This document shows, piece by piece, positions 44,402 through 53,300 of a DNA stretch of 64,000 nucleotides (position 1 is its first letter; each line of letters starts with the position of its first letter). Where the stretch lies: assembly GCF_026343945.1 (NCBI RefSeq), contig NZ_JAPKNJ010000001.1:930001-994000 (forward strand), given 5' to 3'. The stretch is from Kaistia algarum. GTDB taxonomy: Bacteria; Pseudomonadota; Alphaproteobacteria; Rhizobiales; Kaistiaceae. The notes below the pieces were generated by a model that saw only the letters and a list, made by a program, of their open reading frames with translations, was not told the origin of the DNA and searched no databases. The translations under genes were made by a program, and so were the position numbers.

Positions 44402-45421
44402 GTGACCAAGCTTCGCATTGCCCTCGTCGGCGCCGGCTTCATGGGCCAATTCCATGCGCAGGTCGTGGCCGAGAGCGACGTGGCGGAACTCTCCGCCGTC
44501 GTCGATCTGAACGCCGCCGCCGGCAAGCCGATGGCCGAGCGTTTCGGTTCCACCTATGTCGCCAGCATCACCGACGCGATCGAGAAGAACGTCGCGGACG
44601 CCTATATCGTGGCGCTCCCCGACAAGCTGCACCGCGACGCGGTCTGCCAATTGCTGGAGGCCGGCAAGTCCGTGCTGGTAGAGAAGCCGATGGCCCATAC
44701 GCTGGAGGCGGCGCGCGCGATGGCCCTTTCGGCGAAGAAGGGTGGCGGGCGGCTGCTTGTCGGCCATATCCTGCGCTTCGACCCGCGCTATTGCGAAGCC
44801 GCCGCTGCCGTGAAGGCCGGCCGGATCGGCGAGCCGATCCACGCGACCTCGGGCCGCTTCACCGTGCGCGACATCGGAACGCGCATGAACGGTACGTCCT
44901 CGGTCTGCTTCTATCTCGGCGTCCACGACGTCGATGCATTGCAGTGGATCTCGGGTGCCGACGTGAAGACCGTCTATTCGCGCTCCGTCTCCAAGCTGAT
45001 GCCCTCGCTCGGAGTCCAGTCCGAGGACGCGATCTTCTCGACCTGCGAACTCACCAACGGCATGACCGGCCAACTTTATTTCGGCTGGAGCCTGCCGTCG
45101 AACATTCCGACCGGCATCTGGGCGCGCACAGAGGTGATCGGCACCGAGGGCGTCATCGATCTCGACGTGCGCGATCACGGCCTGCGCATGCTGTCGCGCG
45201 GCTCCTGGAGCCTGCCCGATGGCCTGCATTGGCCGACGACCAATGGCCACATCACCGGCGATCTCTTCGAGGAGGTCCGCCACTTCGCCACCGCCGTCCG
45301 CGACGACAAGGACTTCATCCTGACGATCGACGAGGCTATGCGGGCCGTGGCGGTCAATGACGCGATCCTTCGCTCGGTCCAGTCCGGCGTCCAGGAAACC
45401 GTCGAGGACTGGCGCATCTGA
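44402..45421 (+). CDS. Gfo/Idh/MocA family NAD(P)-dependent oxidoreductase
   Basis: 339-residue dehydrogenase of the glucose-fructose oxidoreductase/inositol dehydrogenase family. N-terminal Rossmann motif RIALVGAGFMGQFHA (~4-18), catalytic-site Lys in VLVEKPMAHT (~93) and the later YLGVHDVDAL (~176) with the family His/Asp. It would oxidise a hydroxyl on a ring or sugar-like substrate. Start GTG 44402 has GGAG (44390-44393) 8 bases upstream; the longer open frame is only the transporter gene in another frame. It sits between the two permease genes, unusual unless co-regulated with uptake. Confidence 0.88.
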   Translation: MTKLRIALVGAGFMGQFHAQVVAESDVAELSAVVDLNAAAGKPMAERFGSTYVASITDAIEKNVADAYIVALPDKLHRDAVCQLLEAGKSVLVEKPMAHTLEAARAMALSAKKGGGRLLVGHILRFDPRYCEAAAAVKAGRIGEPIHATSGRFTVRDIGTRMNGTSSVCFYLGVHDVDALQWISGADVKTVYSRSVSKLMPSLGVQSEDAIFSTCELTNGMTGQLYFGWSLPSNIPTGIWARTEVIGTEGVIDLDVRDHGLRMLSRGSWSLPDGLHWPTTNGHITGDLFEEVRHFATAVRDDKDFILTIDEAMRAVAVNDAILRSVQSGVQETVEDWRI

Positions 45422-45450
45422 CGTTTCGCGGATCCCGAAAGGACAGATCC

Positions 45451-46425
45451 ATGCAGGCTCCCGCTCGCGACAGGCTCAGGAAAGCGCTCGATTTTGCGCC
45501 GCTGATCCTGCTCGTCGTCCTCACCGCCCTCTTCGCGGCGATCGATCCGCGCATTGTCTCGGGCGAGAGCCTCGTCAACATCGTGGCGCAGGCGACGCCG
45601 ATCGCAATTCTCGCGATCGGCGCGCTGATCGTGCTGCTCACGGCCGGCATCGACCTTTCGGCCGGCGTCGGCGTCGCCTTCTGCGCCGTGTTCATGGCGA
45701 GCCTGATCGATGCCGGGCTCGGCCTGCCGCTGGCGCTCGCCTGCGGCATGGCGGCGATGATCGCGATCGGCATGCTGAATGGCTGGGTTATCGCTTATCT
45801 GAAGATCCCGGCCTTCGTGACCACGCTCGCCGCGATGGTGGCGCTTCAGGGGGCGACGCTTGCCGTCGCGTCGAAGGGCGTGCTGGTCCTGAAGCAGCCG
45901 GTGCTGAAGTTCGTCGGCATCGACCGCTCTTTCGGCATCTCCAACTCGATCTTCGCCACCGCGATCGTCGTGGTCCTCGCGCTGATCCTGATGCGGCGCA
46001 CCCGTTTCGGCCTGCGGACCTATGCGCTCGGCTCCGATCCCGCCGCGGCAGAACTCGCCGGCATTCCGGTGAAGAGCCACACCATTCTCGTCTATGCCGT
46101 TTCGGGTCTGTTCGTGTTCCTGACCGCGGCCCTGATGATTAGCCGCGTTCCGGTGGTGACGCCCAACATCGGCGGCTCGTCGCTCCTCCTCGACGCAATC
46201 GCCGCGGCGGTCATCGGCGGCACCTCGATCTTCGGCGGGCGCGGCACCGTTACCGGCGCCGTCATCGGCGCGATCATCGTCAGCCTGCTCACCACGGCGC
46301 TCCGCGTCTTCGGTGTCGATCCTTCCAGTCTAGATCTCTACAAGGGCCTCATCATCATGGTTGCGCTTCTGGCCGATTCCGGCATGACCCGGCTCAAGAC
46401 CGAGTTGGACGGAGTGGCCCGATGA
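45451..46425 (+). CDS. ribose-type ABC transporter permease (second, unfused)
   Basis: 324-residue CUT2 permease with about ten hydrophobic segments; signatures VLLTAGIDLSAGVG (~66), GMLNGWVIAYLKIPAFVTTLAAM (~108-130) and VIGGTSIFGGRGTVTGAVIG (~253). It presumably pairs with the permease half of the 854-residue fusion to form a heterodimeric channel. Stop overlaps the creatininase-family start (ATGA 46422-46425). Confidence 0.91.
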   Translation: MQAPARDRLRKALDFAPLILLVVLTALFAAIDPRIVSGESLVNIVAQATPIAILAIGALIVLLTAGIDLSAGVGVAFCAVFMASLIDAGLGLPLALACGMAAMIAIGMLNGWVIAYLKIPAFVTTLAAMVALQGATLAVASKGVLVLKQPVLKFVGIDRSFGISNSIFATAIVVVLALILMRRTRFGLRTYALGSDPAAAELAGIPVKSHTILVYAVSGLFVFLTAALMISRVPVVTPNIGGSSLLLDAIAAAVIGGTSIFGGRGTVTGAVIGAIIVSLLTTALRVFGVDPSSLDLYKGLIIMVALLADSGMTRLKTELDGVAR

Positions 46426-47204
46426 GCCTGCCGAACCAACCCGGCCCCTCGCGCCAGGCTCGCCTGACCTCGCCGGAAAGCCGCGCGCTCGCCTCCACCA
46501 CCGGCAAGCGCCCGCTCGCCATCCTGCCGATCGGGTCGGTCGAACAGCACGGGCCGCATCTGCCGCTCGGCGTCGACATCTGGCTCGCCACCGCCGTCGC
46601 CGACGCTGCGGCCGAAGGCGAGTCCGACATGGTCGTCTGCGAACCGCTGCCCTATGGCTCGTCCGAGCATCACCGCTCCTTCTCCGGCACGATGAGCCTC
46701 GCGCCGGCAACCTTCATTGCCGTTCTGGTCGATCTCTGTACCGGGCTCTGGCACGACGGCTATCTGCCGGTGCTGATGAACGGCCATGGCGGCAATCGCG
46801 CCGCGATGCAGGTTGCGGCGACAACGCTTGGCCGCGACGACATCCTCACCGCCGGCTTCTCCTATTTCGACCTGATCGCCGGGGAAGCAGCGTCGATCCT
46901 CCCCGACGCCGCCTCCGGCACGGGGCATGCCTGCGCGCTCGAAACCTCGCTGATGATGCATCTCTATGCGGGAACAGTCCGTGCCGACCGGATCCCCGAG
47001 GGCGGGACACCCGAAGGCTGGCCCGACCCGCATCTCTATTCCGGCGCTCCGGTGAATGTCTGGCGCCGCTTCGAAACCATCAATCCGACCGGCGTCATCG
47101 GCATCCCGTCCGATGCAAGCGCCGAACGCGGCGCCGCGCTCTTTGCTGTCGCCACCGAAAAGACACGCGCCGCCTTGCGCGAAATCCACACCCGCTACGC
47201 CTGA
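46422..47204 (+). CDS. creatininase family amidohydrolase
   Basis: 260-residue metal-dependent amidohydrolase. Metal ligands in LPIGSVEQHGPHLPLGVDIW (Glu, His, Asp at ~36-53) and NGHGGNRAAM (His ~125), plus Glu in CALETSLMMH (~178). The family opens cyclic amides (creatinine) or cleaves formamides (ArfB-type, MftE). Together with the deacylase and dehydratase in this operon it suggests a substrate with a lactam or cyclic amide. A true creatinine route would need creatinase and sarcosine oxidase, which are absent. Confidence 0.86.
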   Translation: MSLPNQPGPSRQARLTSPESRALASTTGKRPLAILPIGSVEQHGPHLPLGVDIWLATAVADAAAEGESDMVVCEPLPYGSSEHHRSFSGTMSLAPATFIAVLVDLCTGLWHDGYLPVLMNGHGGNRAAMQVAATTLGRDDILTAGFSYFDLIAGEAASILPDAASGTGHACALETSLMMHLYAGTVRADRIPEGGTPEGWPDPHLYSGAPVNVWRRFETINPTGVIGIPSDASAERGAALFAVATEKTRAALREIHTRYA

Positions 47205-47218
47205 GAGAGACAGAGCCA

Positions 47219-48745
47219 ATGAGCTTCCAGTTCCATTCCTCGCTTCCCGGCCTCCATCTCCGCGGCGTGCCAATCGTCGATGCGCCGGCCACCGGCAGCT
47301 TCGTCGGCACCAATTATATCGGCGGCCAGTGGCTCCCCGGCTCGTCCGGCAAGTTCCTGCAGATCGACAGCCCCTCGACCGGCGAACGCGTTGGGTATCT
47401 GGCGCTCTCAACCCGCGCCGATGTCGGCAAGGCGGTTGCCGCAGCCGAGGCGGCGCGCGAGAGCCTCCGCCGCATGGGCGTCTTCGCGCGAGCCGCCCTC
47501 TGCATGAAGGTTGCCGACGCGATCGATGCGAGGACCGAAGAACTCGCCCGCCTGCTGACGCTGGAGCAGGGCAAGCCCTTCCACCGGGAAGCCAAGGGCG
47601 AGATTGGCGCGGCCTCGCTCGGCTGGCGCAATGCCGCCGAGCAGATGAAATGGCTGGAAGGCGCTTCCTTCCCGCTGATGGACCCGAACAAGCGCGCGGT
47701 CTCGTTCTACCAGCCGAAGGGCGTGCTGGCGGTGATCACGCCGTGGAACTTCCCGGCGGCGCTGCCGAACCTTTACTATCTCGGGCCGGCGATCGCCTCG
47801 GGCAATACGGTCGTCTGGGTGCCCGCGCCGACCACCTCGCTGATCGCCGTGAAATTGATGGAATGCTTCATCGAGGCGGGTTTGCCAGAAGGCGCCATCA
47901 ATCTCGTGCTCGGCGAGGGAGCAGAAGTCGGCGACGAGGCCGTCGTGCATCCCGGCACCCAGGCCGTCTGCTTCACCGGCTCGTCGGCGACTGGCAACGT
48001 CATCGCCGCGCGCGGCGCCGGTAAGCCGCTGATGCTGGAACTCGGCGGCAACGGCCCGACCATCGTGCTCGCCGACGCCGATGTCGACATGGCCGCCGCG
48101 CAGGCGGGCGCCGGCTGCTTTGCCAATGCCGGCCAGATATGCACGGCGACGGAGCGCCTGCTGGTGCATGAATCGATCCATGACCGCTTCGTCGAAGGGC
48201 TCGTCAAGGTGGCGGGCCAAGTCAAGCTCGGCGATGCCTTCGCCCCCGACACGACCATGGGTCCGATCAACAATGCCGCCACCGTCGACAAGGTGCTGGC
48301 GCATTTGGACGATGCGCGCGCTCGCGGCGCCAATATCGTTGCAGGTGGCGGCCGCGCCGAGGGTCTTGCCACCAATCTCTATGTCCAGCCCTCGGTGGTG
48401 ACCGGCCTCGGCGTCGACAGTCTCCTGAACAAGGAAGAGTCCTTCGGACCGATCGCGCCGGTTCTGGCCTTCCGCACAGATGAGGAAGCGCTGGCGCTCG
48501 CCGCCTCCTCGCGCTACGGCCTCTCCGCGGCGGTCTTTACGGCGAGCGTCAAGAACGCGTTCACCTTCGCTGAAGCGCTCAAGGTCGGGATCGTCAACAT
48601 CAATGAGATGAGCTGCTATTGGGAGCCACACATCCCGGCCGGCGGCGCGGCCGGCACCGCAAGCGGCCTCGGCCGCACCGGCGGCCGCCATACGCTGCAG
48701 GAGATGTGCGATCTGAAGACGGTCACTTTCGACGTGACCCGGTGA
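47219..48745 (+). CDS. aldehyde dehydrogenase (semialdehyde dehydrogenase type)
   Basis: 508-residue ALDH. NAD site [12 protein letters not shown] (~170), FTGSSATGNVIA (~251), base Glu in LMLELGGNGP (~273), catalytic Cys in NAGQICTATERLLV (~307). Typical full length. It likely oxidises the aldehyde or semialdehyde formed after deamination in this operon, analogous to DoeC in ectoine breakdown; that parallel is inference. Nine bases separate it from ridA. Confidence 0.9.
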   Translation: MSFQFHSSLPGLHLRGVPIVDAPATGSFVGTNYIGGQWLPGSSGKFLQIDSPSTGERVGYLALSTRADVGKAVAAAEAARESLRRMGVFARAALCMKVADAIDARTEELARLLTLEQGKPFHREAKGEIGAASLGWRNAAEQMKWLEGASFPLMDPNKRAVSFYQPKGVLAVITPWNFPAALPNLYYLGPAIASGNTVVWVPAPTTSLIAVKLMECFIEAGLPEGAINLVLGEGAEVGDEAVVHPGTQAVCFTGSSATGNVIAARGAGKPLMLELGGNGPTIVLADADVDMAAAQAGAGCFANAGQICTATERLLVHESIHDRFVEGLVKVAGQVKLGDAFAPDTTMGPINNAATVDKVLAHLDDARARGANIVAGGGRAEGLATNLYVQPSVVTGLGVDSLLNKEESFGPIAPVLAFRTDEEALALAASSRYGLSAAVFTASVKNAFTFAEALKVGIVNINEMSCYWEPHIPAGGAAGTASGLGRTGGRHTLQEMCDLKTVTFDVTR

Positions 48746-48754
48746 GAGGTTGAG

Positions 48755-49132
48755 ATGCCTGACGCAATGAATATCGAAGGCGCCGCGCCGCTTGGCGGCC
48801 ATTATTCCCATGTGGTGGTGGCGAATGGCTTTGCCTTCGTCTCCGGCCAGGGGCCCGTAGACCCGGCGACGGGCAAGATGCCGGATGATTTCGCCGGCCA
48901 GGTGAAGCAGACGCTAGCCAATCTCCAGACGATCCTGAAGGGTGTCGGCACCGACATTTCCCACGCGGTCAAGGTCAATGCCTATCTCGCCGATGTGACG
49001 CGCTTCGGCGAATATAACGAGATCTACAAGACGTTCTTCAATGGTCGCGCGCCGGCGCGGACCACGGTCGGCGCTCAACTGATCGGAATTCAGGTCGAGA
49101 TCGACTGCATCGCTGCTTTGCCCGCGAAATAA
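48755..49132 (+). CDS. RidA family enamine/imine deaminase
   Basis: 125-residue RidA/YjgF/UK114 protein. Catalytic Arg in PARTTVGAQL (~101) and Glu in VEIDCIAAL (~115) are present, as is the N-terminal VVVANGFAFVSGQGP. It hydrolyses reactive enamines/imines left by PLP dehydratases, matching the dehydratase at 39636 in the same operon. Last gene before a strong terminator. Confidence 0.92.
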   Translation: MPDAMNIEGAAPLGGHYSHVVVANGFAFVSGQGPVDPATGKMPDDFAGQVKQTLANLQTILKGVGTDISHAVKVNAYLADVTRFGEYNEIYKTFFNGRAPARTTVGAQLIGIQVEIDCIAALPAK

Positions 49133-49140
49133 TGCGAGTT

Positions 49141-49175
49141 GCCGGCGGCCTCAGCCGCCGGCCTGCCTTTTCTTT
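49141..49175 (+). terminator. intrinsic terminator of the 38548-49132 operon
   Basis: GCCGGCGGC (49141-49149), loop CTCA and GCCGCCGGC (49154-49162) form a 9-bp GC stem followed by CTGCCTTTTCTTTC. It is 8 bases after the ridA stop and is the clearest rho-independent terminator in the window. The remaining bases to 49409 show no gene or operator. Confidence 0.85.
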
Positions 49176-49409
49176 CTGACTATGCCCAAGGGCGCGATCT
49201 GGTCCTCTTCCGCAGGCGGTCGGCGCGTTCGCATAGCTTGAGCGCTCGACATGGGGCGAGAAACGGAAAGTTCCCAAGATCGCTTTGAAAACGGAGAGGT
49301 CGATGCGGCGTGGCGCGGTGTGGTCGTCCGGCCGCCCCTTGTCGGCGCGCTGGCTTCAATGCATGGCGCGAATCGCCTAGCGTCGGAGCCGCAACGATCC
49401 GGTACCGAT

Positions 49410-50189
49410 ATGAACGACGCCATGCAGGAACGTATCCACATCCTCTGGGATACGCTGTCCGATTTCGAGGCACGCCAGACAGAGCAGGCGGCAACCTTTC
49501 TCATGCAGCAGCTCTGCGCGCTATCGGGTGCCTGGAACGCGACATGGGCTGGCGCCATGCGGCTCGACAGCTCGGCGCGCAACGACCCGCTGCAGGGCTG
49601 GCGAGTCGGCGCCGTCCAAGCGCTGCTCCCCGTCGCCTCGGCGCCGGAGGAGCAGCATTTCCGCGACATATTGAAGGTGTGGGAGAAGCGGGAGATCGAC
49701 CCGTCCTTCCTGCTGCCGATGCGCGAGGTCGGCACGTTTCGCAGCTATGCCTTCCGGCGCGATCTTCCGGCCGAATGGTTCACCTCCGCCTTCTACCAGC
49801 GCCACTATGAATCGGTGGGGATCCGCGATGCGCTCTTCGTCGCCTTTCCGATCAACGAAGACAGCGAATCTCATTTCGGCTTCTATGCGCGAGAGCCGTT
49901 CTCCGAGGCGGATGGCCGACGCCTTGTCTATGCGATGCGCGGCATCAAATGGTTCCATCGCCGGCTGATGCTGTCCCATGGCCTTTTGACCGCATCGACG
50001 CCGCTGACGCCGACCGAGCGGCGGGTCCTGCAACTGCTCCTGACCGAGGCTTCGGAAAAGGAGATCGGCCGAAACATGGAAATCGCTCCATCGACCGCGC
50101 ACCAGCATGTCTCCAGCGTCTTTCGCAAGTTTGGCGTGCGCAGCCGCGCCGGGCTGATGAGCGTCTGGCTCAACCCCTTGCGTCGCTAG
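49410..50189 (+). CDS. LuxR-type HTH transcriptional regulator
   Basis: 259-residue regulator whose C-terminal ~65 residues form a LuxR HTH (LTPTERRVLQLLLTEASEKEIGRNMEIAPSTAHQHVSSVFRKFGV). The N-terminal ~185 residues resemble no family I can name with confidence; the acyl-homoserine-lactone hallmark residues of LuxR are not obvious. Start ATG 49410 chosen since the 53 upstream in-frame codons (ATG 49251) lose G/C third-position bias and read as noncoding; neither start has a strong ribosome-binding site. It precedes the two-partner secretion pair by 155 bases and is a candidate controller of it. Confidence 0.8.
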   Translation: MNDAMQERIHILWDTLSDFEARQTEQAATFLMQQLCALSGAWNATWAGAMRLDSSARNDPLQGWRVGAVQALLPVASAPEEQHFRDILKVWEKREIDPSFLLPMREVGTFRSYAFRRDLPAEWFTSAFYQRHYESVGIRDALFVAFPINEDSESHFGFYAREPFSEADGRRLVYAMRGIKWFHRRLMLSHGLLTASTPLTPTERRVLQLLLTEASEKEIGRNMEIAPSTAHQHVSSVFRKFGVRSRAGLMSVWLNPLRR

Positions 50190-50344
50190 CCGATCCTTTT
50201 TTGCGCCGCTCCCCCTGATTAGAGGATAGGAGCGGACGGGCCTCGACTCCTATCCTCCGAGCCAGGATCCGACCGGGTCTCGTCTTAGGCTGGGGGAATC
50301 GGATGCGGCTGCTTGCGAAAACGCACCGAAAGGAGCCGGGGCCG

Positions 50345-53300
50345 ATGCGGGCCGCGCTTCTCGCCGGCACGGCATGGCTGGGATCGATGGTGCAGCCCGC
50401 CTTGAGCCTCGCCGACGGAGCGCTTCCGACGGGCGGCTCCGTCGTCTCGGGCAATGCTTCGATCGCCTCGCCCTCGGCGTCCAGCCTGCGGATCGACCAA
50501 TCCTCGCCGACGGCGATCCTGAACTGGGACAGCTTCTCGATCGGCGCCGGCAATTCCGTCACCTTCGCCAATGGATCCGGCGCGACCCTCAACCGCGTCA
50601 CCGGCCTCTCCGCCTCGCAGATCGACGGCCTGCTCTCGGCCTCGGGCAGCGTCTATCTGGTCAATCCCTCGGGCATCGTCGTCGGGTCGAGCGGCATCAT
50701 CTCGACCGGCGGCTCCTTCATCGCCTCGACGCTCGACGTGTCAGACGAGGAGTTCAACGCCCAGGGCGCCATGACCTTCAAGGGCGGTAGCCAGGCGGCG
50801 GTGATCAATTACGGCGCGATCGGCTCGCTCGGCGGCGACGTGGCGCTGATCGCGCGGCGCGCAGTCAACGAGGGCTCGATCGACGCGCCGAACGGCACGG
50901 CAGCGCTCGCCGCCGGCTATGAAGTCCTGATGCGCGACCAGGCGCTCTCCGACGGCAAGTTCCTGGTCAAGGTCGGCGGCGGCGACACCGAGGCGAGCAC
51001 CTCGGGCGCCATCCGCGCGGCGAATGTCGAGCTGCGCGCCAATGGCGGCAATGTCTATGCGCTGGCCGGCAATACCGGCGGCGTCACCAAGGCGACCGGC
51101 GTCGCCAGCAAGGACGGGCGCATCTTCCTCACCGCCGGCGACGGCGGCACGGTGAACGTGACGCAGAAGCTCTCCGCCAAGCGGATCACCGGTAAGGGCA
51201 AGGCGGCCGGCGGCGATATCCGCATCTCGGGTGGCGACGTCATGATCGCCGCGATGTTCGACGCGGCCGGCGAAGCCGATGCCGGCGGCACCATCGTCGC
51301 CACCGGCGCGGGCGTCTCGATCCTCTCGACAGCCAAGCTCGATGTCAGCGGCGCGCTCGGCGGCGTGATCCTGGTCGGCGGCGACTATCAGGGCGGCGCC
51401 AATGCCGACACCAAATATCTCGCCGAAGCCGTCGCTAATGCGAAGACGACTACGGTCGAGAGCGGCGCCATCCTCGATGCGAGCGGCAGCGAAGGCGCCG
51501 GCGGCAACGTCGTCGTGTGGTCGGACAAATATACCGACTTCGGTGGCTCGATTGTCGCGACCGGGTCGGGCTCCGGCGCCGGCGGCGACGCGGAGGTCTC
51601 CGGCAAGGCGGTGCTCGATTTCACCGGTACGGTCAATCTCACCAGCGCGAGCGGCGCCTTCGGCTGGCTGCTGCTCGATCCCTATAATCTGACGATTTCG
51701 AACAGCGCCTCGAGCGGCATGTCCGGCTTCAATGCCAATGCCGACGACAGCGTGCTCAATGCTGGTGCGCTCGTCGCGGCGCTGAATGGCGCCAATGTCA
51801 AGGTCACGACCGGCTCTGGCGGCAGCCAGGCCGGCGACATCACGGTCGATGCTGTCATCAGCTGGAATAGCTCATCGACGCTCGAACTCTCCGCCTATCA
51901 CGACATCGTGGTCAATTGGAACATCTCAAGCCCTGGAGGTGGGGCGCTGGTCCTGCGGGCGGACAATACCGGCACGGGCGCGGGCACGGTCTCGTTCGGC
52001 ACAGGTACACATCTGTTTACCTATGGCGGCGCTACGATCTATTACAACCCGTCGAGCTATGCGAACCCGACCGACTATTCCGGCGATATGGGCGGTGGGG
52101 TCCCGCTGACCGCCTATATGCTGGTCAACAATGTCGACCAGTTGCAGGCGATCAATAGCAATCTGGACGCCAATTATGCGCTAGGCCGCGACATCGACGC
52201 GAGCGCGACCGCCACGTGGAATGGCGGCGCCGGCTTTGCGCCGATCGGGACGACCCTCGGCACCAGCCTTACCGGCATCTTCGACGGCCAGGGGCACGTG
52301 ATCGACGGCCTGACGATCGACAACTCCGGCATCCAGTTCGTCGGCCTGTTCGGCTATACCAATTCGAACACGGTGATCCGAAATGTCGGGGTGACCAACG
52401 TCGACATAGTCGGCAGCTCAGCCTACTCCGTCGGCGCTGTCGTCGGATACAATGCGGGCACGCTCACCGATGTCTATGCCTCCGGTTCGGTGCAGGGCGA
52501 AGGGTCGACCGGCGGACTTGTCGGCACAAACGACCATGAAGGCATGATCTCCGACTCCTATTCGATGGCTAACGTCACGAGTGTCTCTGCCGGCGCGGGC
52601 GGCCTCGTTGGACTGAACAGCGGCACGATCACCACTTCCTATGCTTCCGGAGCGGTATCGGGATCCGGCATGGCCGGCGGCATCACCACACTGAACAACG
52701 GTTCGATCAGCAACAGCTACTGGGACATCGATTCGACGGGACAGGGCGCAGCCTTTGCCGGGGATGGCGACGGAACCGCCGTCAATGTCGTCGGCATCGA
52801 TGCTTCGAACCGCTACAAGCAGTCGACCTATGCCAGTCTCGACTTCACCCATGACTGGTACATGATCGACGGCGAGACCCGCCCGTTCCTGCGCTCGGAA
52901 TACCAGACGACGATCACCAATGCGCACCAGCTGCAGCTGATAGCGCTGGACCTCGGCGCGACCTATACGCTCGGCGCCGATGTCGACGCCAGCGCGACCG
53001 ATGGCTCCGACGCCGCCGGCATGTGGAGCACCAGAGGCTTCGTGCCGCTCGGGACCGACAGTCAAGGGGAGGCCGTCAATTCGAACAACGGGTTCTACGG
53101 GACACTGGACGGTCAGGGCCATGTGATTGACAGACTGACCATCGACCGTCCCGACAGCGAGAATGTCGGCCTGTTCGGGCGCGCGGGGAACGCGACGATC
53201 CTCGATCTGGGGCTGACCAATATCGACGTCACCGGCATGCGCACAATCGGCGGCCTGGTCGGTTTCGCCAAAGCCGATGGGGGCGACCTCACCGTCGCAC

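Noticed and set aside
49251..49409. N-terminal extension of the LuxR-type regulator from ATG 49251
   Set aside because: Third codon positions lose G/C bias in this stretch and there is no ribosome-binding site; the ATG at 49410 gives a plausible N-terminus.
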